This document shows, in pieces, positions 1 to 5,365 of a DNA stretch of 7,629 nucleotides. The notes below the pieces were generated by a model that worked only from the letters and a program-made list of their open reading frames with translations, did no database searches and was not told the origin of the DNA. The stretch lies in the NCBI GenBank assembly GCA_017454585.1, contig JAFTCU010000175.1:1-7629 (forward strand), written 5' to 3'. Source of the DNA: Thermoguttaceae bacterium. Lineage in GTDB: Bacteria > Planctomycetota > Planctomycetia > Pirellulales > Thermoguttaceae. Position 1 is the stretch's first letter; each line of letters starts with the position of its first letter. Position numbers and translations under genes: made by a program.

Positions 1-20
1 ACATCACTCATTTTTCCCAT
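1..20 (-). CDS. 5' end of a divergent gene of unknown function, cut by the window edge
   Basis: On the minus strand an ATG at 20-18 opens a frame reading M-G-K-M-S-D before the window ends. It is called because a near-perfect Shine-Dalgarno sequence, AAGGAGG (34-28), sits 7 nt upstream, which is rare by chance. A possible -35 TTGACT lies at 75-70, but no good -10 follows at normal spacing, so the promoter is unresolved. A second in-frame ATG lies at codon 4. Six codons say nothing about function. The gene is divergent from the BON-domain gene and the two share the intergenic region up to 433. Confidence 0.6.
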
Positions 21-70
21 TTTTACACCTCCTTCAGGCTGAATGTGTATTTTGTATCGGAAAAATGGGA
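15..70 (-). promoter_or_regulatory. Possible mRNA hairpin covering the start codon of the divergent minus-strand gene
   Basis: TCCCATTTTT at 15-24 and AAAAATGGGA at 61-70 are perfect 10-bp inverted repeats. In the minus-strand transcript the 5' arm (70-61) could pair with the bases holding the ATG at 20-18, leaving the AAGGAGG site in a 36-nt loop. This would fit translational control, but the arms are A/T-rich and the stem would be only moderately stable. The transcription start is unknown, so the upstream arm might not be in the mRNA. Confidence 0.3.
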
Positions 71-80
71 GTCAAAAAAT

Positions 81-201
81 TAATCGTTAAAATTTACCCC
101 GTTCATAAGTTAGCCCTGCTGATCTGGGGGGCCTGTGGCCGTTGGATTTTTTGCTTTCTTGAAGGGACAACAGCATTAATTTGGGTAAACTTTAACGATT
201 A
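81..201. mobile_element. Candidate MITE-like element: 19-bp inverted repeats around about 83 bp
   Basis: The left arm, 81-99 (TAATCGTTAAAATTTACCC), and the right arm, 183-201, are inverted repeats matching at 18 of 19 positions. Pairing stops sharply on both sides. If the outer TA on each side (81-82 and 200-201) is a target duplication, the element is 117 bp (83-199) with 17-bp terminal repeats, the layout expected of a non-autonomous IS630/Tc1-mariner type element. The interior has no open frame of note; it is fairly GC-rich near 110-140 and contains a small GGCC-TGT-GGCC hairpin at 130-140. It could instead be a large RNA stem or a paired operator between two divergent genes. No second copy is present in the window. 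Confidence 0.45.
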
Positions 202-433
202 TTCCTATTATTCCGATTATCGCCCCTGAAAATTTTTAAAAAGTAAGGATTACGCAGGAAGTGTCTTGAAGTTTCGGTTGTAACTTTTCCGATTGTAAAA
301 GCGATTAGAAGAAAGATGGCGATTAGTCCAGTAAAGACGGTCGTCACGAAAATTACAGAAATCCCGACGAAAGCAAGGATTGGTTCTGCGGTTTCGTCAT
401 TTTACACGGTGAGAAAAACTGGAGGAAAACAGG
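202..433 (+). other. Leader region of the BON-domain gene; no confident gene or promoter
   Basis: This AT-rich stretch holds the ribosome binding site for the next gene: GGAGG at 421-425, 8 nt before the ATG at 434. No strong sigma-70 promoter is visible. The best candidate is TTAACG (192-197) with GATTAT (215-220) at 17-bp spacing, matching consensus at 4 of 6 bases in each box; its -35 would lie inside the right arm of the inverted repeat. A 44-codon frame from ATG 316 to the stop at 448-450 overlaps the start of the BON gene in another frame. It has only a weak purine-rich lead (GAAGAAAG) and is not called as a gene. Confidence 0.4.
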
Positions 434-1357
434 ATGCGACGTGTATTTAGTTTCAGCGCGATTTTACTCGCGGTTGCCATGGCGCCAATGACGGTGCTGG
501 GTAACAATCAGGAGATGGCTGAGGAAATCGCCGGCGTTCTTGAAGATGCGAATCTGATTGAAGGCTGTGATATTGGTCTGAAATACGAGAACGAGACAGT
601 CTGGCTTACGGGTGTCGTGGACTCATCCGAGAAAATCTCTGCGATTCAGGCGGAAGTTGAGAAAATGAACGGCGTTGCGAACGTCGTGAATCAGCTTGAA
701 GTCGAAAAGACAGCGGTGGAAGACACTTCTGTCAAGCAGGTTGCGATTTTCCAGAATCAGGTCATGAGCAGCCCCGCGCAGCTCGATATTGAAGGCGGTC
801 AGATCATCAGTGACGAAGTTGTTTCAGTGGACGGAGTTCCGGTCAACGCGGAACAGGTTGAAACAGGTTCAAGTATGCCGTCTATCCTCAATGTTGAGGA
901 TGCGGATTTCGGGAAAACCACGGTCAACGCTGGCAAACCGCGCCCGATTCAGGCGAATTATGGCCTGACGGTGAAACCGGTTGCTTACGGTACCACATCG
1001 GTTGTTGACCCGAGCAATTCGGTTGTCGGCGCTCCGTCTGCCGCTCCGGCCCCGATGAATCCCCAGGCTTACGCAATGCCGAAGAATGGTGGTTCAAGCA
1101 TGTGTTATGACGAGCCCTATATGCCCAAAAAGGCTTGGCCGTCCTACGCTTCTTATCCGAACACCGCTGCGGTCCAGTACCCGAAACGCCACTGTGCCAG
1201 CGCCTGGCCGTACATTGGCCCGTACTATCCGTACCCGCAGGTTCCGGACGGATGGCGCAAAGTCACCCTTGAGTGGTCCGATGGTTACTGGCAGCTCGAC
1301 TTCAACGATGGAACGAAAAAAGGCCCGTTCAATGGTCTCTTCCGTCAGAAGCCGTAA
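434..1357 (+). CDS. Secreted BON-domain protein with a proline/tyrosine/tryptophan-rich tail
   Basis: This 307-residue protein is probably exported. Residues 1-23 form a signal peptide: MRR, a hydrophobic stretch to about residue 22, then a likely cleavage near VLG-NN. Residues about 27-92 match a BON domain, a small alpha/beta fold of periplasmic or envelope proteins thought to bind membranes or other ligands; the typical VWLTGVVDSSEK and GVANVVNQLEV segments are present. The middle (about 95-220) is low in predicted structure and rich in Val, Pro and Ala. The C-terminus (about 225-305) is rich in Tyr, Pro and Trp, includes Cys224 and Cys254, and carries YYPYPQVPDGWRKVTLEWSD, a tail style I associate with planctomycete surface proteins. 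The start is supported by GGAGG 8 nt upstream. The gene is monocistronic, with its own terminator. The domain call is firm; the cellular role is unknown. Confidence 0.85.
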   Translation: MRRVFSFSAILLAVAMAPMTVLGNNQEMAEEIAGVLEDANLIEGCDIGLKYENETVWLTGVVDSSEKISAIQAEVEKMNGVANVVNQLEVEKTAVEDTSVKQVAIFQNQVMSSPAQLDIEGGQIISDEVVSVDGVPVNAEQVETGSSMPSILNVEDADFGKTTVNAGKPRPIQANYGLTVKPVAYGTTSVVDPSNSVVGAPSAAPAPMNPQAYAMPKNGGSSMCYDEPYMPKKAWPSYASYPNTAAVQYPKRHCASAWPYIGPYYPYPQVPDGWRKVTLEWSDGYWQLDFNDGTKKGPFNGLFRQKP

Positions 1358-1379
1358 GGTTTCCAAATAAATGATCAAG

Positions 1380-1408
1380 CGGGGGTGAAGTTTCGCCCCC
1401 GTTTTTTT
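1380..1408 (+). terminator. Rho-independent terminator of the BON-domain gene
   Basis: CGGGGG (1380-1385) pairs with CCCCCG (1396-1401). The stem extends inward by U-G, G-C and A-U pairs to 9 bp around a 4-nt loop (1389-1392), and seven T residues follow at 1402-1408. It begins 22 bp after the stop codon. Confidence 0.93.
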
Positions 1409-1424
1409 ACTTAAAGGTATCAAA

Positions 1425-1456
1425 ACGGGGACAACGTTTATATGCGTCGTCCCCGT
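1425..1456 (-). terminator. Terminator-like hairpin for the minus-strand operon, built from a repeat arm
   Basis: ACGGGGACAACG (1425-1436) faces CGTCGTCCCCGT (1445-1456) across an 8-nt loop. In minus-strand RNA all 12 pairs form, one of them G-U. Only four U residues follow the stem (1425-1422), so termination may be partial. The right arm belongs to the first unit of the tandem repeat array; the left arm looks like an inverted fragment of the same repeat. It lies about 240 bp beyond the recombinase stop codon, so the whole array would form the 3' untranslated region of that operon. Confidence 0.5.
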
Positions 1457-1699
1457 AATTCATGAGCGATAACGACGCTGGAAGCGTCGTCCCCGTAATT
1501 CATGAGCGAAACGATGCTGGAAGCGTCGTCCCCGTAATTCATGAGCGAAACGACGCTGGAAGCGTCGTCCCCGTAATTTATGAGCGATAACGAAGCTGGA
1601 AGCGTCGTCCCCGTAATTCATGAACGATAACGAAGCTGGAAGCGTCGTCCCCGTAATTCATGAGCGAAACGACGCTGGAAGCGTCGTCCCAGTAATTCA
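1444..1699. repeat. Array of six 39-40-bp tandem repeats plus a partial seventh, with hairpin junctions
   Basis: Units start at 1444, 1484, 1523, 1562, 1602 and 1642, and a partial unit runs 1681-1699. Each begins GCGTCGTCCCCGTAATTCAT and ends in a form of ACGACGCTGGAA. Units are 40 bp (first, fourth, fifth) or 39 bp (second, third, sixth), depending on GATAACG or GAAACG in the middle. Each junction makes an inverted repeat, ACGACGC-TGGAA-GCGTCGT, perfect after units 1, 3 and 6. The left arm has one T substitution after unit 2 and one A after units 4 and 5. The final partial unit supplies the TGA stop (1699-1697) of the recombinase gene. The array lies between two convergent genes. It may act as an mRNA-stabilising or terminating 3' element, or be a replicating intergenic palindromic repeat; no function is shown. 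Confidence 0.9.
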
Positions 1700-2728
1700 G
1701 CTGCGCGGGTGAAATTTTTTGTGAATCGCCTTGAGTCGTTTTGTATCGACGTGCGTGTAAATTTGCGTCGTCATGATGTTCGCGTGACCAAGCATTTCCT
1801 GTACCTGACGCAAATCGGCGCCGTTCATTAAAAGATGGGTCGCGAAACTGTGCCGCATCGTGTGTGGGCTGATGTCAGTCCTGACCCCCGCCCGGATCGC
1901 GTAACGCTTGATCAGCTCCCATATCCGGTGCCGGTCGAGGAAACGTCCGTGGCATGACATAAAAAGAAAGACGGGCTCTTCACCGTGCTGCTCGGCACGT
2001 TCAGCCAGAGTCGGATATTCCTCCTCGAGGTACATGATCAGGGCGTTCACCGCCTTCTCACCCAGAGGTACGATGCGCTGTTTGCTTCCTTTTCCCGTAC
2101 ACTTGCAAAAATGTTCCTCCAGATGAACATCTGCCAACCGCATCGTTGAAATTTCCGAAACACGGCAGCCGGTCGCGTAGAGCGTTTCCAGGATCGCCCG
2201 GTCCCGCAGCCAGTTCCGGTCGTGTTCCGGGCTCGGTGCCGCCAGAAGAAGTTCCACCTGTTTCGGAGTCAGGAATTTTGGAACACGCTCCCAAAGTTTT
2301 TGACTTCCAAGGAGTTCCACCTGGGAATCATGCACGAGGCCCTCGAGCTGCAAATATTTGTAGAATATTCTCAGGGAAACAATGTGCCGCGCGATGGAAG
2401 CGGGCGCGAGTTCCTGATCGTGCAGCCAGCCAACGTACGACGAAAAATCCGAAATCCGAAGGGTGAAAAGGTCTTGATCCCCCAGCCAGACATAAAATCG
2501 TTCCAAATCCCGTCGGTACGCGGCAACGGTGTTCTGTGAGAGATGGCACTCCCCAGCCGAATACGCCAGAAAATTCTCCAGCCAGAGACGACGGTTGGGG
2601 CGCACGTTGAGCTGACGCCGGCGCACACTCCCGATCTGAATGGGTTTCAGCGCCTGACCTTGAGCCGTGCCGGACTCCGATTCAGATTTTCCACGTTGGG
2701 TGAACCTGGAATTATTCGTTGGCTTCAT
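1697..2728 (-). CDS. xerD: Xer-type tyrosine site-specific recombinase (XerC/XerD family)
   Basis: This 343-residue enzyme would cut and rejoin DNA at dif-like sites to resolve chromosome dimers. Residues about 46-133 form the SAM-like core-binding domain (LWLENFLAYSAGE onward), and about 150-335 the catalytic domain. All active-site residues are visible: Arg189 (ATGCRVSE), Lys213 (TGKGSKQR), His289 and Arg292 (HTMRH), His315 (LGHAN) and the nucleophile Tyr324 (TQIYTHV). The final KRLKAIHKKFHPRS resembles the XerD tail more than XerC, but the paralogue call is tentative. A Ser/Arg-rich extension of about 45 residues makes it longer than the usual roughly 300; a later start is possible, though no other Met lies before the domain. 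The ATG overlaps the end of the upstream yhaM-like gene by 17 bp, implying coupled translation; a weak AAAGGG lies 10 nt upstream. The stop codon lies in the repeat array. Confidence 0.93.
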   Translation of the reverse strand: MKPTNNSRFTQRGKSESESGTAQGQALKPIQIGSVRRRQLNVRPNRRLWLENFLAYSAGECHLSQNTVAAYRRDLERFYVWLGDQDLFTLRISDFSSYVGWLHDQELAPASIARHIVSLRIFYKYLQLEGLVHDSQVELLGSQKLWERVPKFLTPKQVELLLAAPSPEHDRNWLRDRAILETLYATGCRVSEISTMRLADVHLEEHFCKCTGKGSKQRIVPLGEKAVNALIMYLEEEYPTLAERAEQHGEEPVFLFMSCHGRFLDRHRIWELIKRYAIRAGVRTDISPHTMRHSFATHLLMNGADLRQVQEMLGHANIMTTQIYTHVDTKRLKAIHKKFHPRS

Positions 2729-3740
2729 CGTGTTTCAACCCTTTGAAAATGGTGGTCTTCATCGTGTTTTTCGTGTCGGAAAATTCTGCCCCTTCAGGCG
2801 TCCCCTTGATGATGGAGTACATGATGTAGTATTTCGCGTCGATGTCATCCGCGTAGTGGATCAGGAGCGATTCGGGCGTCATGTTCGTCTTGGGTGAACC
2901 CCATTCCGGAAGCCGCTGGTGGGAAAGGATCGTGTGCTCAAGCCGGAGCTGGACCTCAAAATCGAGCTGGAATTCTTTGTCCGTCCGAAGCAGTTCGGCC
3001 GCCGCGTCCCGCACATAGTCGCGTCCAATGACGATGTGCCCGAGAAGATTTCCCTCGGCGGTGTACTCAAACCCGGTAGCGGTCTGGTGCAGTTCGCGGA
3101 GCTTCCCAATGTCGTGCAGGGCCGCACCGGCTGCCGCCACGCTCACGTTCAGCGGGGGCTCGAGGTCCGGCAGGATCGTCTCGTACCGCTTCGCCAGTGT
3201 GACGGTGGTCCACAAAACATTTCGCGTGTGTTCGAGCAGGCCACCCACACAGGCATGGTGCTTCCCCATAGCCGCCGAAGATTGAAGGATTTCTTCCCGG
3301 TGCGATTCGTAAATGAAATGAACGAGTTTCAAAAGCCCCGGGTCCGTGACGTTTTCGTCGATGATCTGCAAAATGTCGCTGAACATCGTTTCCGGGTTGA
3401 ATTTCGAGCGCGGGACCCCCATGTTCGGGTCATAGCCGTCAGCCTGATCTGCCTCGGTCGCCAGACGGATCCGCCGGATGTCCAGCTTCCCGCCGTACCG
3501 GTCCTCGGAATAAACGGCCCGCAGTTTATAGTGTGCGCCCGCCTCCCAGTTTTTGTCGCAAAGAGCAAATGACGGCGTATTTTCCCAAATCGGAAAACTG
3601 ATTTCCTTCGTCTCATCCCGAAACGTAACACGGTAGTATGGTTTCCCGTTCGAGGCGACCAGTTTGTCGCGGACCGTCAAAACTGCGAAAACGTCCGCTT
3701 CAGAACTGTTTGTGAGCTGATTCAGTTTGCAGATTGCCAT
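2712..3740 (-). CDS. yhaM: YhaM-family 3'-5' exoribonuclease (OB fold plus HD domain)
   Basis: At 342 residues this is slightly longer than Bacillus YhaM (about 314). Residues about 15-95 form an OB-type nucleic-acid-binding fold (DVFAVLTVRDKLVASNGKPY, then ISFPIW). Residues about 155-310 form the metal-binding HD phosphohydrolase domain, with candidate ligands His162, His171, the HD pair His209-Asp210 (ALHDIGK), His235, His269, His274 and Asp298-Asp299. HTILSHQRLPEWGSP and HYADDIDAKYY are strongly YhaM-like. Known members degrade RNA and some DNA from the 3' end in the cytoplasm. The start at 3740 is supported by GGAG ending 7 nt upstream. It is the middle gene of the operon, 32 bp after the nucleosidase-like gene and overlapping the recombinase gene by 17 bp. 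The C-terminal 30 or so residues are charged and not part of the recognised domains. The family call is firm. Confidence 0.9.
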   Translation of the reverse strand: MAICKLNQLTNSSEADVFAVLTVRDKLVASNGKPYYRVTFRDETKEISFPIWENTPSFALCDKNWEAGAHYKLRAVYSEDRYGGKLDIRRIRLATEADQADGYDPNMGVPRSKFNPETMFSDILQIIDENVTDPGLLKLVHFIYESHREEILQSSAAMGKHHACVGGLLEHTRNVLWTTVTLAKRYETILPDLEPPLNVSVAAAGAALHDIGKLRELHQTATGFEYTAEGNLLGHIVIGRDYVRDAAAELLRTDKEFQLDFEVQLRLEHTILSHQRLPEWGSPKTNMTPESLLIHYADDIDAKYYIMYSIIKGTPEGAEFSDTKNTMKTTIFKGLKHDEANE

Positions 3741-3772
3741 GGCAGGTCTCCAGGTTTGGCTTTAATTCCGGA

Positions 3773-4570
3773 TCAATCACCGGCTGATATGAGTTTCCGT
3801 TCACCCTGAGGTACGGCGAAGTTTTCGGAGCAGAAACGGAAAAGGTTCGCTTTCGCCAGTGATTCCAGGGCATCGGCGAGGCGGGCGGACGCGTTGACCG
3901 AATCCTGATAAAGTCCCCAAAGTTCTTTTACGCTTGACGGACGGCCGAGGATCATCCCTAACGCCGCGCCAAGCCGGGAGGCGGTGGTTTTCTGTTCGGC
4001 CAGTTTTTGAACGTCCCTGGGAAGTATTTCATCTACCGAGTCGCTGATGACGCGGATGGAAAGGAAAGGAAGGTTCATCTCCTGAGCGGTTTGCGCAATG
4101 GCGTATGATTCCATTTCCACCGCCTGCGACTGGAATTTTACACCTAATTCACGCTTGGTTTTTGGCTCCGCAGCGACCTGATCTACCGTCAGGAGACGAC
4201 CTCCAAGGTGACTGTTTTCCGGCAAAGACTCGGGTTTCAAATTGGCCTGAATCGTCAATAGAGGCTGATCCCAGCGCAGGATTTCCGACGGGAAAACGAG
4301 GTCGGCCTTCTTCAGTTTTCCCGTCAGCGCACCGGCGAAACCCGCGGAAATAAGCATCCGTGGGCTGTGTGCCTGGCAGACGGTCCGCGTAACCTCAAGC
4401 GCGTTTTTCATTCCCGTTCCTGTCTGTACAACGAGAAAATCTACATCGTGCAGGGTCCCGGAAACCGTTTTAAACGCGGCAGCGTGCAGGTGCTCCGCGT
4501 GTTTGAGACGGTCTTCGAAACAGCCGGATTCGGCCTCAAGAGCGAAAAAAACGGCGATGGGTGCTTGCAT
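3773..4570 (-). CDS. Nucleoside phosphorylase-superfamily protein, MTA/SAH nucleosidase-like
   Basis: This 265-residue protein has the PNP/UDP phosphorylase fold. Relative to the bacterial MTA/SAH nucleosidase (MTAN), which cleaves methylthioadenosine and S-adenosylhomocysteine, it keeps a Glu near the N-terminus (Glu12 in FALEAESG), a GTGMKNA loop (51-57), SAGFAGAL (75-82), VEMES (151-155, substrate-binding/catalytic Glu) and RVISDSVDE (173-181) with the catalytic-position Asp177. MTAN is usually about 230 residues; the extra C-terminal helices (about 212-265) are like those of planctomycete and hopanoid-associated relatives, so the true substrate is uncertain. The chosen ATG (4570-4568) starts directly at the first beta strand and has a weak AAGAAG upstream. 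An in-frame ATG at 4645 would add 25 basic residues of no known domain and has GGAAGG 10 nt before it, but the promoter would leave it a leader of only about 16 nt. First gene of the operon. Confidence 0.82.
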   Translation of the reverse strand: MQAPIAVFFALEAESGCFEDRLKHAEHLHAAAFKTVSGTLHDVDFLVVQTGTGMKNALEVTRTVCQAHSPRMLISAGFAGALTGKLKKADLVFPSEILRWDQPLLTIQANLKPESLPENSHLGGRLLTVDQVAAEPKTKRELGVKFQSQAVEMESYAIAQTAQEMNLPFLSIRVISDSVDEILPRDVQKLAEQKTTASRLGAALGMILGRPSSVKELWGLYQDSVNASARLADALESLAKANLFRFCSENFAVPQGERKLISAGD

Positions 4571-4667
4571 GAAAAAACTTCTTGATCTGTGAATTGATTT
4601 GTGCCTCTTCACGGCAGAATTCGGCCCAAGGGTATAAATCCGCATTCGAATCTAACCTTCCATTTTG

Positions 4668-4695
4668 ATTATACCTCCCCGCGCCCTAAAGTCAA
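4668..4695 (-). promoter_or_regulatory. Consensus sigma-70 promoter of the nucleosidase-yhaM-xer operon
   Basis: On the minus strand TTGACT (4695-4690), a 16-bp spacer and a perfect TATAAT (4673-4668) predict transcription starting near 4661. Upstream, at 4696-4720, lies an A/T tract (AAAAATTTTTT) resembling an UP element. The -35 is embedded in AATCGCTTGACT, shared with the divergent promoter at 4857-4884. Confidence 0.85.
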
Positions 4696-4856
4696 GCGAT
4701 TCCCGAAAAAATTTTTCGCCCGAAAAACCTCCCCAAAGAGGAAAATCCCTCGGAGGGCTGCTTTAAATTGGCACGTTGCAGAAAATTTTTCTGTTTTTTT
4801 GGATTCGTATTTTACGTATTCAAATCGCTTTTTTAGAAAAATTTGAGAAAAATCGC
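4696..4856. other. AT-rich spacer between two divergent promoters
   Basis: No gene is supported here. The stretch is full of A and T runs, including near-palindromes at about 4704-4718 and 4780-4794, and a GC-rich palindrome CCCTCGGAGGG at 4747-4757. A further AATCGCTT lies at 4823-4830. The tracts next to each -35 element could serve as UP elements, and the palindrome could be an operator, but neither role is shown by the sequence alone. Confidence 0.5.
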
Positions 4857-4884
4857 TTGACAAAATGTCCCTTCACCGTATAAT
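4857..4884 (+). promoter_or_regulatory. Consensus sigma-70 promoter for the candidate leader RNA and right-hand genes
   Basis: A perfect TTGACA (4857-4862) and a perfect TATAAT (4879-4884) are separated by 16 bp, and A-tracts lie just upstream (4836-4852). Both boxes match consensus fully, so strong basal transcription is expected from near 4891. It diverges from the promoter at 4668-4695. Confidence 0.9.
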
Positions 4885-4890
4885 GAGTTT

Positions 4891-5037
4891 ACTGATTGCA
4901 GGAAGTTGATCAGTAAGAACAATTTAACCAATTCAAACGCTTTTGCGGGTATTTTGAACAGCCGATTTTTTTCGGTATGATTTCAGGGCCTGACGCGGAT
5001 TCTGGTTTGATCCAGACGCTGCGCCAGGCCTTTTTTT
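4891..5037 (+). ncRNA. Candidate structured small RNA or attenuated leader, about 147 nt
   Basis: The segment runs from the predicted start of a perfect promoter to a strong rho-independent terminator and has no open frame with a ribosome binding site. Four hairpins can be drawn. Hairpin 1 pairs 4889-4896 with 4909-4916 (TTACTGAT/ATCAGTAA, 12-nt loop). Hairpin 2 pairs TTCAAACGC (4932-4940) with GCG (4945-4947) and TTTGAA (4953-4958), with a 5-nt bulge. Hairpin 3 is CCGA/TCGG at 4962-4975. Hairpin 4 is the terminator. It matches no RNA family I can recognise (not tmRNA, signal recognition particle RNA or a known riboswitch). It could be an independent small RNA or an attenuator for the genes from 5090 onward; the 52-nt gap to the first start codon allows both. 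Both ends are inferred. Confidence 0.5.
4986..5037 (+). terminator. Strong rho-independent terminator upstream of the 63-residue gene
   Basis: GGCCTG (4987-4992) pairs with CAGGCC (5025-5030). After one mismatch CGC (4994-4996) pairs with GCG (5021-5023), and near the tip CTGG (5002-5005) pairs with CCAG (5012-5015). Seven T residues follow at 5031-5037. It lies between promoter and coding sequence, which suggests attenuation or a separate short transcript. GCCTGG at 5040-5045 could compete for the 3' arm (CCAGGC, 5024-5029). Confidence 0.85.
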
Positions 5038-5089
5038 GTGCCTGGATGAAAAGTGTTTGAACATTTAACAATTTTGGAAAGGACCTCCT

Positions 5090-5281
5090 ATGAATTCTCG
5101 TCGAACCTTGACGCCGCTCGTTCTGACCCCACAGGAAATGCGGGAAGCAAGTCTCTACCTTGGAGTACATCTCCCTCGAAAATATCAGACCCGATACAGA
5201 AATCTTCGGGATCAGAAAATTCGGGACCGCCGGGAAAATCTCGCCTCGGAGAACTGGGAAGCACGTTGCTTTCCGAAATGA
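5090..5281 (+). CDS. Small charged protein of unknown function (63 residues)
   Basis: The ATG at 5090 follows AAAGGA with a 6-nt spacer, a good ribosome binding site. The product is highly charged and Arg-rich (LRDQKIRDRRENLASENWE at about 40-58), with no signal peptide or membrane segment and one Cys near the end. I recognise no domain. It reads like a real soluble protein, and it is the first frame after the terminator at 5037. It is in the same frame as the protease gene 84 bp downstream, but in-frame stops (TGA 5279-5281 and later TAA codons) separate them, so a single fused gene would require stop loss. It may be a small RNA-binding or adaptor protein; that is a guess from charge only. 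Confidence 0.6.
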   Translation: MNSRRTLTPLVLTPQEMREASLYLGVHLPRKYQTRYRNLRDQKIRDRRENLASENWEARCFPK

Positions 5282-5365
5282 CCGCCATCCAGGCCACAGC
5301 GTTTGTACCCGCTTTCAGTCTCTTCAATGTTTTAACCTTAATGCCTAATCCTGAAATTCCCTCAA

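Noticed and set aside
316..450. 44-codon upstream reading frame overlapping the BON-domain start
   Set aside because: Only a weak purine-rich lead precedes it, it is short, and the product shows no recognisable feature. A translated leader peptide cannot be excluded.
1444..1699. CRISPR array
   Set aside because: Units are contiguous near-identical 39-40-bp copies with no unique spacers between repeats, and no cas genes are nearby.
1697..2728. Integrase of a mobile element belonging to the right-hand module
   Set aside because: The sequence is housekeeping Xer-like, it is inside an operon with other housekeeping genes, and no attachment site or tRNA is nearby.
2919..3572. Long plus-strand frame opposite the exoribonuclease gene
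   Set aside because: It is antisense to a clear YhaM-like protein with intact motifs, has no ribosome binding site and no domain.
4571..4645. N-terminal extension of the nucleosidase-like protein from ATG 4645
   Set aside because: It adds 25 basic residues before the first strand of the fold and would leave a leader of only about 16 nt. It is kept as an alternative start.
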